11,510 nt of DNA from an uncultured Roseateles sp. (GCA_946886855.1 CAMPJJ010000144.1:1-11510), one strand, 5' to 3'. Counted from the first letter of the stretch, positions 1 through 6,755 are shown. A program made the numbers and translations. The notes: a model not told the origin generated them from the sequence alone.

Positions 1-870
1 CCATCGCGACACCTTACTTGCGTAGAGGTGTTGCGCTTCAGAGTTGAGACCGCCCAGACACAACAGACGTTCAAGTGGGCGGACGTGCAACGCTTCATCA
101 CCCACGATTCGACGCGGAACAACATTCACCTGTTCATTCGGACGCCTGGCAAGGCTCGGCCGTACTTCTATCTTGGCTTGCTGGACTACGTTCGCCATGA
201 CCCGTTGAAGGAAGGGCCGTGCGAGTTCCTGTGGCGCATCGTGGGCTGGGAAACCTCGGCGGAAGACTTGTCGCGGATGGGACTTCCCTTTGAGCCGCCC
301 TTAGCTGCGCGCTCGACTAGTCCAAAGCTTCCAAGTCGAACAGTGGTACTGAAACCGTCACAGCCACCATCGCGCATAGCGTCAGAGAAATCCACGCGGA
401 CGCCGATCGTTCCAAGAGCCAAACGTGTAAGTGAGCCAGTCGACTGGGCTGCGCTTGACGAGCAGAACAGAGCTCTGGGAATGCGTGGAGAGGAGCTTGT
501 TCTGGACTACGAGATTTCGCGGCTTCGTAAGGCCGGAAAGCTTGACCTTGCGGGTCGTGTCGATCGAGTCTCCCTACGTGACTCGGGGGCAGGTTTTGAC
601 ATCCGATCGTTCGATCTGGATGGCAAGGAGAAGCTGATCGAGGTCAAGACGACTTCAGGCTCGAGGTCGTCGGCGTTCTTCATTTCAGCGAACGAAGTTC
701 GGGCCTCGGCGCTGAATCCTGAGTCGTATTGCATCTACCGCGTGTTCGGACTCCGGGCAGAGGTCGAGCAGGCGCACTTCTATGTTTTGAAGGGAGATGT
801 GGCGCAGGTGTGTGACCTCAGCGCTTCGACGTATCTCGCGTCTCCGCGGGCTGCCAACGCAGAAGAATGA
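1..870 (+). CDS. C-terminal part of a DUF3427/DUF3883-domain protein, cut by the window edge
   Basis: The reading frame is open from base 1, and the first internal start is a GTG at 28 with no convincing ribosome site, so this is probably the 3' end of a longer gene. The first 80 or so residues resemble the C-terminal half of DUF3427, a region often found at the end of DEAD/DEAH-box helicases: FKWADVQRF, then IHLFIRT, then YFYLGLLDYV and FLWRIVG. A poorly conserved Pro/Ser/Arg-rich linker follows. The last 120 residues resemble DUF3883, a restriction-endonuclease-like fold, with RGEELVLDYE, then GFDIRSFD and LIEVKTTSGS, i.e. the Asp...Glu-x-Lys pattern of PD-(D/E)xK nucleases. Such proteins occur in DNA-processing and defence settings. 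Base composition is visibly less GC-rich than downstream (35 of 60 in bases 61-120), which may mean acquired DNA. The domain names rest on motif recognition, and nuclease activity is inferred. Confidence 0.7.
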   Translation, partial: PSRHLTCVEVLRFRVETAQTQQTFKWADVQRFITHDSTRNNIHLFIRTPGKARPYFYLGLLDYVRHDPLKEGPCEFLWRIVGWETSAEDLSRMGLPFEPPLAARSTSPKLPSRTVVLKPSQPPSRIASEKSTRTPIVPRAKRVSEPVDWAALDEQNRALGMRGEELVLDYEISRLRKAGKLDLAGRVDRVSLRDSGAGFDIRSFDLDGKEKLIEVKTTSGSRSSAFFISANEVRASALNPESYCIYRVFGLRAEVEQAHFYVLKGDVAQVCDLSASTYLASPRAANAEE

Positions 871-1093
871 AGCCTGCTAGGCCTACTGGCGCTAGATGCT
901 CTCGAAGTTCGGCAGCGATTGGATATCAAAGCAATACGCTCCGCGGATGGCTTCATCGCAAGCACAACTACGAAGAGCTGGGCGAACTCGAAGGCGGAGC
1001 CCTGCGCCGGTGTGCGACCTCAGGGATGAACCGGTTGGGGGCCCGGAGATCCGGAGCTACGGGATCTGCACGGTGCAGCAGTGACCACGCCGC
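871..1093. other. Intergenic gap between convergent genes
   Basis: The gap lies between the end of the DUF3883 gene and the end of the Mrr-type gene, which converge here. It holds short inverted repeats (CCGGA/TCCGG at 1043-1054, TGCA-cgg-TGCA near 1069-1079) but no hairpin followed by a T-run, so no clear terminator. No supportable gene was seen. Confidence 0.4.
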
Positions 1094-1765
1094 TCAGGCC
1101 GGCCTCGTCCCCTTGCACACCGGATAGGTCGAGCACGCATAGATCGACTGCCCGGCACTCGGCCCGCGCTTGAGCGTCCGCAGCACCATCGGCTGCGAGC
1201 ACGCCGGGCAGACCACCATCGTCACGTCCGCTGCTGCCCGCTGTGGCTCGGGCTGCAGGGCAGAGGAGGCCGCCAGCAACGCGGTCAGCTTCATACCATC
1301 GATGAGCCGCATGTTCCGCCCCTCCGCGAACGCCGACGCCTCCCTGGTGAAGCTCCCCGCCGTCACCACGAACCCACCCGCCGCGCCACGCGCCGCCATC
1401 ACGTCGTAGAGCTCCCTGGCCGCGCTCACGCCCACCTTGCGAGCCTTCCAGTGCTTGCACTGGACGAGGAAGGTCTCGTTCCCGGTCTTCGACGACTTGC
1501 GCAGCACGAGGTCCGCGCCGCCATCGGCGCCGCTGCCGCCGATTTCGACCACGGTGAAGCCCTTCTGCCGGAACGCTTCTGCGATCTGCAGCTCGAACTG
1601 GTGCCAGGTCATGCCATCGAGCGCGCCGGCGCCATCGTCTGAAGTGGAGGCCTCACCCTGCTGCCTTCCCGCGCTCGGCCGGAGTGCCGACATCACAGCG
1701 GCACCCATCGCCGCGAGCCGTCCCAACAGACCCTCTCCCGAGGATCCCTTCTTCGTTCTGGCCAT
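1094..1765 (-). CDS. Mrr-type restriction endonuclease with C-terminal topoisomerase zinc ribbon
   Basis: The 223-residue protein has a basic, low-complexity N-terminus (1-48), an Mrr catalytic domain (about 50-165) and a zinc ribbon (186-217). Catalytic signs are the GADGGADL motif with Asp85 and the VQCKHW motif with Gln102 and Lys104, matching the D...QxK pattern of Mrr-like PD-(D/E)xK nucleases. Cys186-x2-Cys189 and Cys211-x5-Cys217 fit the C4 zinc ribbon of DNA topoisomerase I, which would add DNA binding. Family members often cut modified or foreign DNA; the target here is unknown. The ATG at 1765 is preferred because AGGGAGAG lies about 7 bases upstream; the frame could extend to a TTG at 1894, but that stretch has no family similarity. 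A 125-bp gap separates it from the upstream cupin gene, so co-transcription is possible but not shown. Confidence 0.85.
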   Translation of the reverse strand: MARTKKGSSGEGLLGRLAAMGAAVMSALRPSAGRQQGEASTSDDGAGALDGMTWHQFELQIAEAFRQKGFTVVEIGGSGADGGADLVLRKSSKTGNETFLVQCKHWKARKVGVSAARELYDVMAARGAAGGFVVTAGSFTREASAFAEGRNMRLIDGMKLTALLAASSALQPEPQRAAADVTMVVCPACSQPMVLRTLKRGPSAGQSIYACSTYPVCKGTRPA

Positions 1766-1890
1766 GTCGGCTCTCTCCCTGAAGACGTCCGTCCAGTATC
1801 GCTCGCCGATCCTCGAGGTCTTCGGCCTCTCCGAGGTCTCGGTGATCGCGACGACGGCGGAGCAGGGGAGTCGGTCCTTCCGCCAGACCC

Positions 1891-2352
1891 TCAATACGGG
1901 CTGTCCGCCGGCCGGCCGGCACCGTCCGTCCAGAGGTCATCCGGCAGCGAGCGATCTCTCAGGCACACGCGATCGTGGTCGGGATAGGTGATCCGGTCGA
2001 CCGCGGCCCGGGTGCCGACGACCAGGCATCGCGTGGGCGCGCTGCTCCGGTTCTCGAGGCAATGTCCCACCGCCGTGCCCGCCTGGAAGGTCGCCGCATC
2101 CCCCGCACGCAGCAGCGTCTCGGTCGCGCCCTCGATCACGGTGATCTCGCCGGCCAGCACGTAGACCAGTTCGTCCTCGGCGCTGTGCCAATGCTTGATG
2201 GAGGAGCGGGACCCCGGCTGCAGCACTTCAATGAAGGCGCCGAACTGCGTGAGGCCGCCTGCCTCGCTGAGCCACTGGGTTTGATTGGGCTCCGCAGAGC
2301 CGTCGACGGGTTGGATCTCGGTCACGAACTGCGCAGGGGTGAAAACCGGCAT
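1891..2352 (-). CDS. Cupin-domain protein, COG3837-like
   Basis: This 153-residue single-domain cupin has motif 1 at G47...HWHSAEDELVYVLAG, giving likely metal ligands His54, His56 and Glu61. Motif 2 is RAGDAATFQAGTAVGHCLEN, with His97 as the fourth ligand; the usual Pro is a Gln here. The tail with LVVGTR and ITYPDHD is typical of the small uncharacterised cupins of COG3837, whose substrates are mostly unknown. There is no signal peptide, so it is likely cytoplasmic. The ATG at 2352 is chosen because GAGGGA precedes it by 5-6 bases; an in-frame start at 2400 would add 16 residues with no cupin character. It lies 67 bp downstream of the solute-binding protein gene on the same strand, and the two may share a transcript. 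The function is not known. Confidence 0.85.
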   Translation of the reverse strand: MPVFTPAQFVTEIQPVDGSAEPNQTQWLSEAGGLTQFGAFIEVLQPGSRSSIKHWHSAEDELVYVLAGEITVIEGATETLLRAGDAATFQAGTAVGHCLENRSSAPTRCLVVGTRAAVDRITYPDHDRVCLRDRSLPDDLWTDGAGRPADSPY

Positions 2353-2419
2353 GGCGTCCCTCGGTTGTTGGTCGGGCGGCCACCGCCGCCAACCCATCAT
2401 CGCCGCATCGCGCCGGCCC

Positions 2420-3238
2420 TCACTCCTCCGCCGCCAGCAACTGCCCGATCTCGCGGCGCGTGCTCCTCACCGCCTGATCCAGCACCGGCATCAGCGCCGC
2501 CAGGCTGCTCGCCCTCGCCGACACGAAGCGCTCGGCCAGCGTGCCCAGCGGCGACGGCCCGACCTTCAGCCGCTCCAGGTTGCCGCCCGCGTCCGCGATG
2601 CCCTGCCTCAGCACGCGCACATCGGCATTGAAGTGATTCGCCAGCAGCACGTCGCACCGGCCCGCCATGAGCTGCCGGATCCTCGTCCGCAAATCCCCGG
2701 ACACGTACTCCGCCGCGTAGAGGGCCCCCTTCGCCTGCTCCAGCGCGTGGCCGTAGTCCAGCCCCCGCACCAGGCACACCCGCAGGTCCTTGAGGTCGTC
2801 CACCGCGCGCAGCGCCCGATCGACCTCGCTGCGCGCGATCGGCCACACGCCGCTGACGAAGACGTCCTCCGAGAACAGCAGCCGCGACGACCGGCTCGAC
2901 GACCTCCCGGCCCCGAACCCCAGCGTCCAGCCGTTCTCCACCAGTGCCAGCAGGCGCGGCACCGGCACCAGCTGGTAGTCCCACGATAGCTCCGCATAGC
3001 GGCCGATGAGATCCAGCACCGGCTTGATCCGCGCGATGTTGATGCCTTCCGGCAGCGCGAGCGGCACCGAGGGGCCGGTGGCCGTGTTCATGGCAGGCGC
3101 CGCCTTGACGCCCGCCGCCAGCCCGAGCAGCGGCGCCAGCACCACCGAGCGCCGACGCACCCCGCATCCCGGCGGGGGAACACCGTCGTCGTCCGCTGCC
3201 GGACGCTCCCCCGAGCCCACTCCCTCGACGCGCTGCAT
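2420..3238 (-). CDS. Periplasmic solute-binding protein (SBP family 3-like)
   Basis: The 272-residue protein looks like a diverged member of the amino-acid-type periplasmic binding proteins. From the ATG at 3238 there is a long polar lead, then a signal-like stretch: RRR at 28-30, hydrophobic 31-43, and VKA before Ala47 as likely cleavage point. Alternative starts are GTG at 3244 (two residues longer) and GTG at 3160, just before the RRR, which would give a more normal signal peptide. The triple Arg could be a weak Tat signal. The mature part has the expected pattern: a ligand-lobe start (LALPEGINIARIKPVLDLI), a central V-x-x-G segment (LLALVENGWTLGFGAGRS), and FSEDVFVSGVWPI where family members have FS.PY. 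No permease or ATPase gene is beside it, so it could be an orphan binding protein. The ligand cannot be told. Confidence 0.6.
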   Translation of the reverse strand: MQRVEGVGSGERPAADDDGVPPPGCGVRRRSVVLAPLLGLAAGVKAAPAMNTATGPSVPLALPEGINIARIKPVLDLIGRYAELSWDYQLVPVPRLLALVENGWTLGFGAGRSSSRSSRLLFSEDVFVSGVWPIARSEVDRALRAVDDLKDLRVCLVRGLDYGHALEQAKGALYAAEYVSGDLRTRIRQLMAGRCDVLLANHFNADVRVLRQGIADAGGNLERLKVGPSPLGTLAERFVSARASSLAALMPVLDQAVRSTRREIGQLLAAEE

Positions 3239-3347
3239 GACCACGATCGCCTTCTTCCGCGCCGGTGTGCCCGGCGTTGGCGAGCGAGGCTACCCGCGAT
3301 GGTTGAAGGCTTGGTGAAGGTGGCGTCGGGATCTCGCCAGCGCCATG

Positions 3348-3369
3348 AGAAGAGGGCGCCGAAGCGCCC
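3348..3369 (-). terminator. Intrinsic terminator with UUCG loop, after the first double-glycine peptide gene
   Basis: On the minus strand the sequence reads GGGCGC-TTCG-GCGCCC followed by TCTTCT. That is a perfect 6-bp stem closed by the very stable cUUCGg tetraloop, with a pyrimidine-rich tail. It sits about 24 bases past the stop codon of the peptide gene (3394) and before the solute-binding gene. It suggests that the peptide is made from its own short transcript. Confidence 0.75.
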
Positions 3370-3393
3370 CCCATGATTCCCAAGGTCTATGCG

Positions 3394-3615
3394 TCAGTAC
3401 TGCCTGACCCATTCATAGAGTTTCCGGACACCGCAAGAGATGAATGCGGAGTTTTCGCTGACGCCTGGCAGGCTGGATTCCTGGCGCACGCAGTCCAGGA
3501 AATCAGGTGACGGCAGCGGAACCGGCTCGCGTCCTTCCGGCGTGCCTGCCCAGCTGTCGCCGCCGGAAACCATATCAAGCTCTTGATTTGTCAATACTCG
3601 CATATTCACTTTCAT
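3394..3615 (-). CDS. Double-glycine leader peptide 1, microcin/bacteriocin-like precursor
   Basis: The 73-residue peptide carries a classic double-glycine leader. From Met5 it reads MRVLTNQELDMVSGG, identical at 11 of 15 positions to the colicin V leader MRTLTLNELDSVSGG as I recall it. A C39 peptidase exporter should cut after Gly19, leaving a 54-residue core. The core opens with DSWAGTPEGREP, shared with the second peptide at 7638-7829, and carries Cys42 and Cys61, which could form one disulfide; it ends in a basic/aromatic stretch (VRKLYEWVRQY). Translation may begin at Met1 (3615) or Met5 (3603, base 3603 being the A); the leader family favours Met5, and neither has a good ribosome site. 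It lies divergent to the double-CPBP gene and is followed by its own terminator. The matching exporter is about 4.3 kb away. Toxin, signal or other activity is not shown by sequence. Confidence 0.75.
   Translation of the reverse strand: MKVNMRVLTNQELDMVSGGDSWAGTPEGREPVPLPSPDFLDCVRQESSLPGVSENSAFISCGVRKLYEWVRQY
3533..3566 (-). repeat. Copy 1 of a 34-bp sequence shared by the two double-glycine peptide genes
   Basis: This segment matches 7756-7789 at 30 of 34 positions when aligned by hand without gaps. It encodes the GG cleavage site and the D-x-W-A-G-T-P-E-G part of both peptides. Sequence on both sides diverges, so the block is either under strong selection or a recent exchange between paralogues. 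Confidence 0.8.
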
Positions 3616-3779
3616 ATTCCCGAGAATCGCTCGGTGCGCGTGGAGTCGTCCACTGCCTGAAAGTTATCCGTTTGTTTACTACCTGAATATTCCTTATAGA
3701 CACCGGCTCAAAGTTGCGTAGAACCGGACCCCATTTTCATGCTTAGCATGGCTCTTTCCGATTGCCTCCTTGAAGATCC
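3616..3779. promoter_or_regulatory. AT-rich divergent promoter region between peptide 1 and the CPBP gene
   Basis: Only 23 of 60 bases in 3661-3720 are G or C, against roughly 70% in most flanking genes. For the plus strand, a weak sigma70-like pair is TTGTTT (3672-3677) and TATAGA (3695-3700), 17 bp apart. On the minus strand TATAAG (3698-3693) is a good -10 without a clear -35. An operator-like inverted repeat, CATGCT-T-AGCATG, occupies 3738-3750, about 30 bases before the CPBP start. A stem-loop (CCGAG/CTCGG, 3620-3634) sits just before the peptide start. These are visual matches, not mapped promoters. Confidence 0.4.
3620..3634 (-). promoter_or_regulatory. Stem-loop over the ribosome-binding region of peptide 1
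   Basis: On the minus strand CCGAG-CGATT-CTCGG forms a 5-bp stem with a 5-base loop, ending four bases before the first ATG (3615). The only Shine-Dalgarno-like bases (GGGA) overlap its 3' arm, so the fold could limit translation from Met1. The effect is inferred. Confidence 0.35.
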
Positions 3780-5432
3780 ATGCCTGGACATCTTGCTCGT
3801 CTCGCAAATTCAGACCCTCTCCATCGAAAGGTGGCACGAATATCTCGTTGGACATTGCTTCTGATTCTGGCTGTTGCGCTCAGGAAATGGGTCGATTCTC
3901 CCGATTGGCCGCACCTATGGAACTCGTTCGACTTCGGATATCGCGGGGAGTCTCGTCTCTATCTCAATACTGAGCTGGTGCTATGTGGGCTGGCGCTGCT
4001 CGCTCCGTTTGTCTACTTGCGGGCCTGCCCGGCTTGGTCCACGCTGTTTCGACCGGTGCCCAGAACTACCCTCGCGCTGGTGAGCGCGATACTCCTGCTT
4101 TCCGCCCTTGCGATCCTGCTCGCCAATCCAGAGGCACTTCATTCGGAATTCCGTCCGTTGAATCCGAAGGACGACTTTCGGAGCTGGGCGATCTCGATCG
4201 CGGCGCTCTCGCTGGGCGCCTTTCAACAGGAGATCTGGGGTCGCGCCATCCTGCAGTCGACGCTCGCGCGAATCACGGGCAACCATTGGATCAGCCTGGC
4301 CGTCACAGCGATCCTGCTTGCCGCCGACCAGCCCGGCCATCGTTTGGGTGTCTTCTCCAGCTCCGTGCTCTTCGGCATCGTGTTCATCCGCACGGGTTCG
4401 GTGGCGTGCACCACGATCCTGCACATGACCCTGAGCGTCGTCATGGGTGTCCTGAGTGGCGGCACCTTCATGGTCGCAAGCTTCCTGGAGCCCAGGGATG
4501 CGCCAGGCGTCCTGGTTCTGTTGTGCGTCTGCCTTCTCGTGCTCGCCTTTGCCGTCGAGGTCCGGTACCGGCGCTCGCCGCGATTGACGCAATGGGCGAT
4601 GGCCGCGCTGAAGACGCTGCTGTTGATGAGCGTCGTCTATGCGATCTACAAGGTCACCGGCACGCTGCTGAATCCCGCATGGAAGGCGTTGCGCAACGGG
4701 AATGAGTGGATGACCGGCATGCTGGTCACGCGCTTGGACCTGCTGGTCCAGGCTGCTGTGCCGGTGGCCGTGCTGGCTTGGCTGGGGCGTGGTCCAAAGC
4801 TGCGCGATCTCCTGGCGGTCCGTCCGATCGCGACGGCGAGTCTTGCGCTCGCGGCTGCGCCGATTCCGTTCCTCGCCGCAGCGGTGGCAATTCCAGACGC
4901 GTTCGGCGCCGGCCTCTTCGCGCCGCTGAGCCCCTTCACCACCAATCCGTACTACTGGCTCGGTGCCGTTCTGCCGCTGGTCGTCGCCGCCTTCCAGGAG
5001 GAGCTGGTGCATCGAGCGCTCGTGCAACCCCTGCTCAGCCGACTCTTTCGCAGTGAATGGGCAGGGGTGGTGACGAGCGCCCTCCATTTCACCGCCTTCC
5101 ATCCAGCTGAAAGCGCCGTGTTCGTCTTCCCCGGCGGCCTGCTCTTCGCCATGGTCTTCATGCGGACGAGATCCATCGTCTGCACGACCGTGCTGCATCT
5201 GATGCTGAACGTCGCCAGCGGTCTTCTCTACAGCACGAAATTCACGCTGACGCCTTTCATCCCGGGGCACCTCTCCGTCCACACAGGGCCGCTCACGGGC
5301 GCCTTGATTCTCGTGCTCGCCGTGACATTCGAATGGTGCTGGCGATACTCCGCTGAAGGCCGCGCGCGTCGTTGCGCCTCTCCCCCGAACGAGAGAACCC
5401 CAACCGCCGCTCCCGAGCCAACATCGGCGTGA
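3780..5432 (+). CDS. Tandem CPBP (ABI) family membrane protein, with degenerate N-half and intact C-half
   Basis: This 550-residue polytopic membrane protein has about 14-16 hydrophobic segments and two CPBP domains. CPBP proteins include CaaX-type intramembrane proteases and bacteriocin immunity or processing factors, usually 200-300 residues long. The C-terminal half keeps all motifs: EELVHR (Glu407, Glu408, Arg412), FTAFH (Phe437, His441) and HLMLN (His473, Asn477). The N-terminal half is altered: QEIWGR (Gln150 for the first Glu), Asp183 in place of Phe before His187, and HMTLS (Ser219 for Asn). The halves share FxxVFxRTxSxxCTTxLH at 198-215 and 456-473, showing an internal duplication. 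The ATG at 3780 is the first start after an in-frame stop at 3771; its ribosome site (GAAG) is weak. It diverges from peptide 1, the usual place for an immunity or maturation gene. That role is inferred. Confidence 0.85.
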   Translation: MPGHLARLANSDPLHRKVARISRWTLLLILAVALRKWVDSPDWPHLWNSFDFGYRGESRLYLNTELVLCGLALLAPFVYLRACPAWSTLFRPVPRTTLALVSAILLLSALAILLANPEALHSEFRPLNPKDDFRSWAISIAALSLGAFQQEIWGRAILQSTLARITGNHWISLAVTAILLAADQPGHRLGVFSSSVLFGIVFIRTGSVACTTILHMTLSVVMGVLSGGTFMVASFLEPRDAPGVLVLLCVCLLVLAFAVEVRYRRSPRLTQWAMAALKTLLLMSVVYAIYKVTGTLLNPAWKALRNGNEWMTGMLVTRLDLLVQAAVPVAVLAWLGRGPKLRDLLAVRPIATASLALAAAPIPFLAAAVAIPDAFGAGLFAPLSPFTTNPYYWLGAVLPLVVAAFQEELVHRALVQPLLSRLFRSEWAGVVTSALHFTAFHPAESAVFVFPGGLLFAMVFMRTRSIVCTTVLHLMLNVASGLLYSTKFTLTPFIPGHLSVHTGPLTGALILVLAVTFEWCWRYSAEGRARRCASPPNERTPTAAPEPTSA

Positions 5433-5450
5433 GTCCAATCCGTCCACGCC

Positions 5451-6566
5451 ATGCAGTACCGCGCCACCTCTTCGCTTGTCCTCGCCAGCATGGCCCTCGC
5501 CGCCGCCGGCGCCGCCCACGCCCAATCCACCGTCACGGTCTACGGCCGCCTCAACGTGTCGCTCGAGCACGCGGACGCCAGCCATTCGCCTCGTGACCGC
5601 GCCGTCAACCGCGAGTCCAACAACCGCTCCGTCATCGGCTTCCGCGGCGTCGAGGACCTGGGCGACGGCGTCCAGGCGCTGTTCCAGATCGAGGGCTCGC
5701 TCGCCCTCGATACCGGCGTCGGTCCGTCCCTCGCCAACCGCGACACGCGCGTCGGGCTGCAGACGCCCTACGGCCTGCTGTTCGGCGGCCACTGGGGCAC
5801 GCCCTACCTGCTGGCGACCAGCACGCTCGACCCGTGGTATCCCACGACCGCCGGCTACATGGCGCTGATGGCCAACGGCTCTGCCCCCACCACGAACCAC
5901 CTGGGCAACACCGCATCCTTCGACCGGCGGCAGCAGAACATCGTCCAGTACTGGACCCCGACGTGGGGCAGCGCCTCCGTGCTCGCCGGCCTGGTGGGCC
6001 GCATCGCCTACGCCTTCAACGATGGCGAGGTCGGCCCGAACGGCGCGCGGCCGCAACTGCTGTCCGCCTCCGTCACCTGGGAGCAGGGGCCCTGGAACCT
6101 CGCGCTCGCCCACGAGCAGCACCGCGACTACCAGGGCCCGCATCTGAGCGACTCGGCCACCAAGCTCGGCGCCGCGTACCGCTTCGGGCCGGGACGGATC
6201 GCCACCGCCGTGGAGCGCCTGCGCTACGAGACGCCGATCGGCGCCCTCACGCGCGACAGCGTCTTCGTCGCCGCCACCTGGCAGATCGGCGCGACCAGCC
6301 TGCGCGCCAGCTTCACTCACGCGGGCGAGGGCAAGGGCCCCGCCGGCACGCGCATCGGCTTCGTCTCGGCCGGCGACGACACCGGGTCGCGGCAGTGGAC
6401 GCTGGGCGCGGACTACACGCTGTCCAAGCGCACCGGCTTCTATGCCTATGTCTCGCGCATCGACAACCAGGCCCGCGCCGCCTACGACTTCGCGATCAAC
6501 CCGGTCGGCGTCGGGGCTGGGGAGAAGCCCACCGTCTTCGCGATGGGGATGAGGCACGCGTTCTGA
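5451..6566 (+). CDS. Outer-membrane general porin of the betaproteobacterial type
   Basis: The 371-residue protein has a clear signal peptide, MQYRATSSLVLASMALAAAG then AAHA, cleaved before Gln25. The mature chain begins with the porin first strand VTVYGRLNVSLEH and ends with Phe (MGMRHAF), the signal recognised by the outer-membrane assembly machinery. Other family marks are SVIGFRGVEDLGDGVQALFQ, the RDTRVGLQTPYGLLFGGHWG strand pair leading into the likely constriction loop, and alternating hydrophobic strands throughout. It should form a trimeric 16-strand pore for small solutes. It begins only 18 bp after the CPBP stop, with no good ribosome site and no room for a separate promoter in the gap. 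Its promoter may lie inside the CPBP gene, or the two may be co-transcribed. Codon use is much more GC-rich than in the CPBP gene. Confidence 0.93.
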   Translation: MQYRATSSLVLASMALAAAGAAHAQSTVTVYGRLNVSLEHADASHSPRDRAVNRESNNRSVIGFRGVEDLGDGVQALFQIEGSLALDTGVGPSLANRDTRVGLQTPYGLLFGGHWGTPYLLATSTLDPWYPTTAGYMALMANGSAPTTNHLGNTASFDRRQQNIVQYWTPTWGSASVLAGLVGRIAYAFNDGEVGPNGARPQLLSASVTWEQGPWNLALAHEQHRDYQGPHLSDSATKLGAAYRFGPGRIATAVERLRYETPIGALTRDSVFVAATWQIGATSLRASFTHAGEGKGPAGTRIGFVSAGDDTGSRQWTLGADYTLSKRTGFYAYVSRIDNQARAAYDFAINPVGVGAGEKPTVFAMGMRHAF

Positions 6567-6593
6567 TCCGGCGACGAATCACTTCCGCCCGCC

Positions 6594-6649
6594 GCCTGCC
6601 GCCTGCTGCCTGCTGCCTGCTGCCTGCTGCCTGCCGCGTGCCGCGTGCC
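6594..6649 (+). repeat. Heptanucleotide tandem repeat, about 8 units
   Basis: Units run head to tail: GCCTGCC, four copies of GCCTGCT, GCCTGCC, then two of GCGTGCC. A decayed ninth unit (ACTTGCT) follows. It lies 27 bases after the porin stop and about 107 bases before the next start codon, in non-coding DNA. A seven-base unit can expand or shrink by replication slippage. Confidence 0.9.
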
Positions 6650-6681
6650 ACTTGCTGCCCCCTGTCCCTCATGTCTTGCGC

Positions 6682-6697
6682 GGCATATCCATATGCC
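6682..6697. promoter_or_regulatory. Perfect 16-bp palindrome, candidate operator
   Basis: GGCATAT-CC-ATATGCC has 7-bp arms with a 2-base centre, about 58 bases upstream of the solute-binding protein start at 6756. It is locally AT-rich within a GC-rich region. Position and symmetry suit a dimeric regulator, but no known regulator consensus is recognised. Confidence 0.4.
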
Positions 6698-6755
6698 CAT
6701 TGAAGGGGGCGACTGGTGGCAACATCAGCCCTTCCTACGAACAACGAGGGGCCCC

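Noticed and set aside
867..1127. Plus-strand reading frame with a stretch faintly like a transposase helix-turn-helix (AIGYQSNTLRGWLHRKHN)
   Set aside because: The similarity is short and stops at once, the frame runs into the convergent Mrr gene, and no inverted repeats or other transposase frame are present. Too weak to call an IS remnant.
2374..2396. GGCGGC-GGTG-GCCGCC hairpin on the minus strand between the solute-binding and cupin genes
   Set aside because: There is no T-run, it is easily formed by chance in such GC-rich DNA, and a terminator here would only be a guess.
3739..3867. Plus-strand 42-residue frame starting MLSMALSDCLLEDP, overlapping the CPBP start
   Set aside because: It has no ribosome site, no double-glycine or signal sequence, and lies mostly inside the CPBP gene in another frame.
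3981..6557. Very long minus-strand frame (858 residues) opposite the CPBP and porin genes
   Set aside because: Its translation is Arg/Gly/Asp-rich low-complexity typical of the antisense of GC-rich genes, and the plus-strand genes have clear families.
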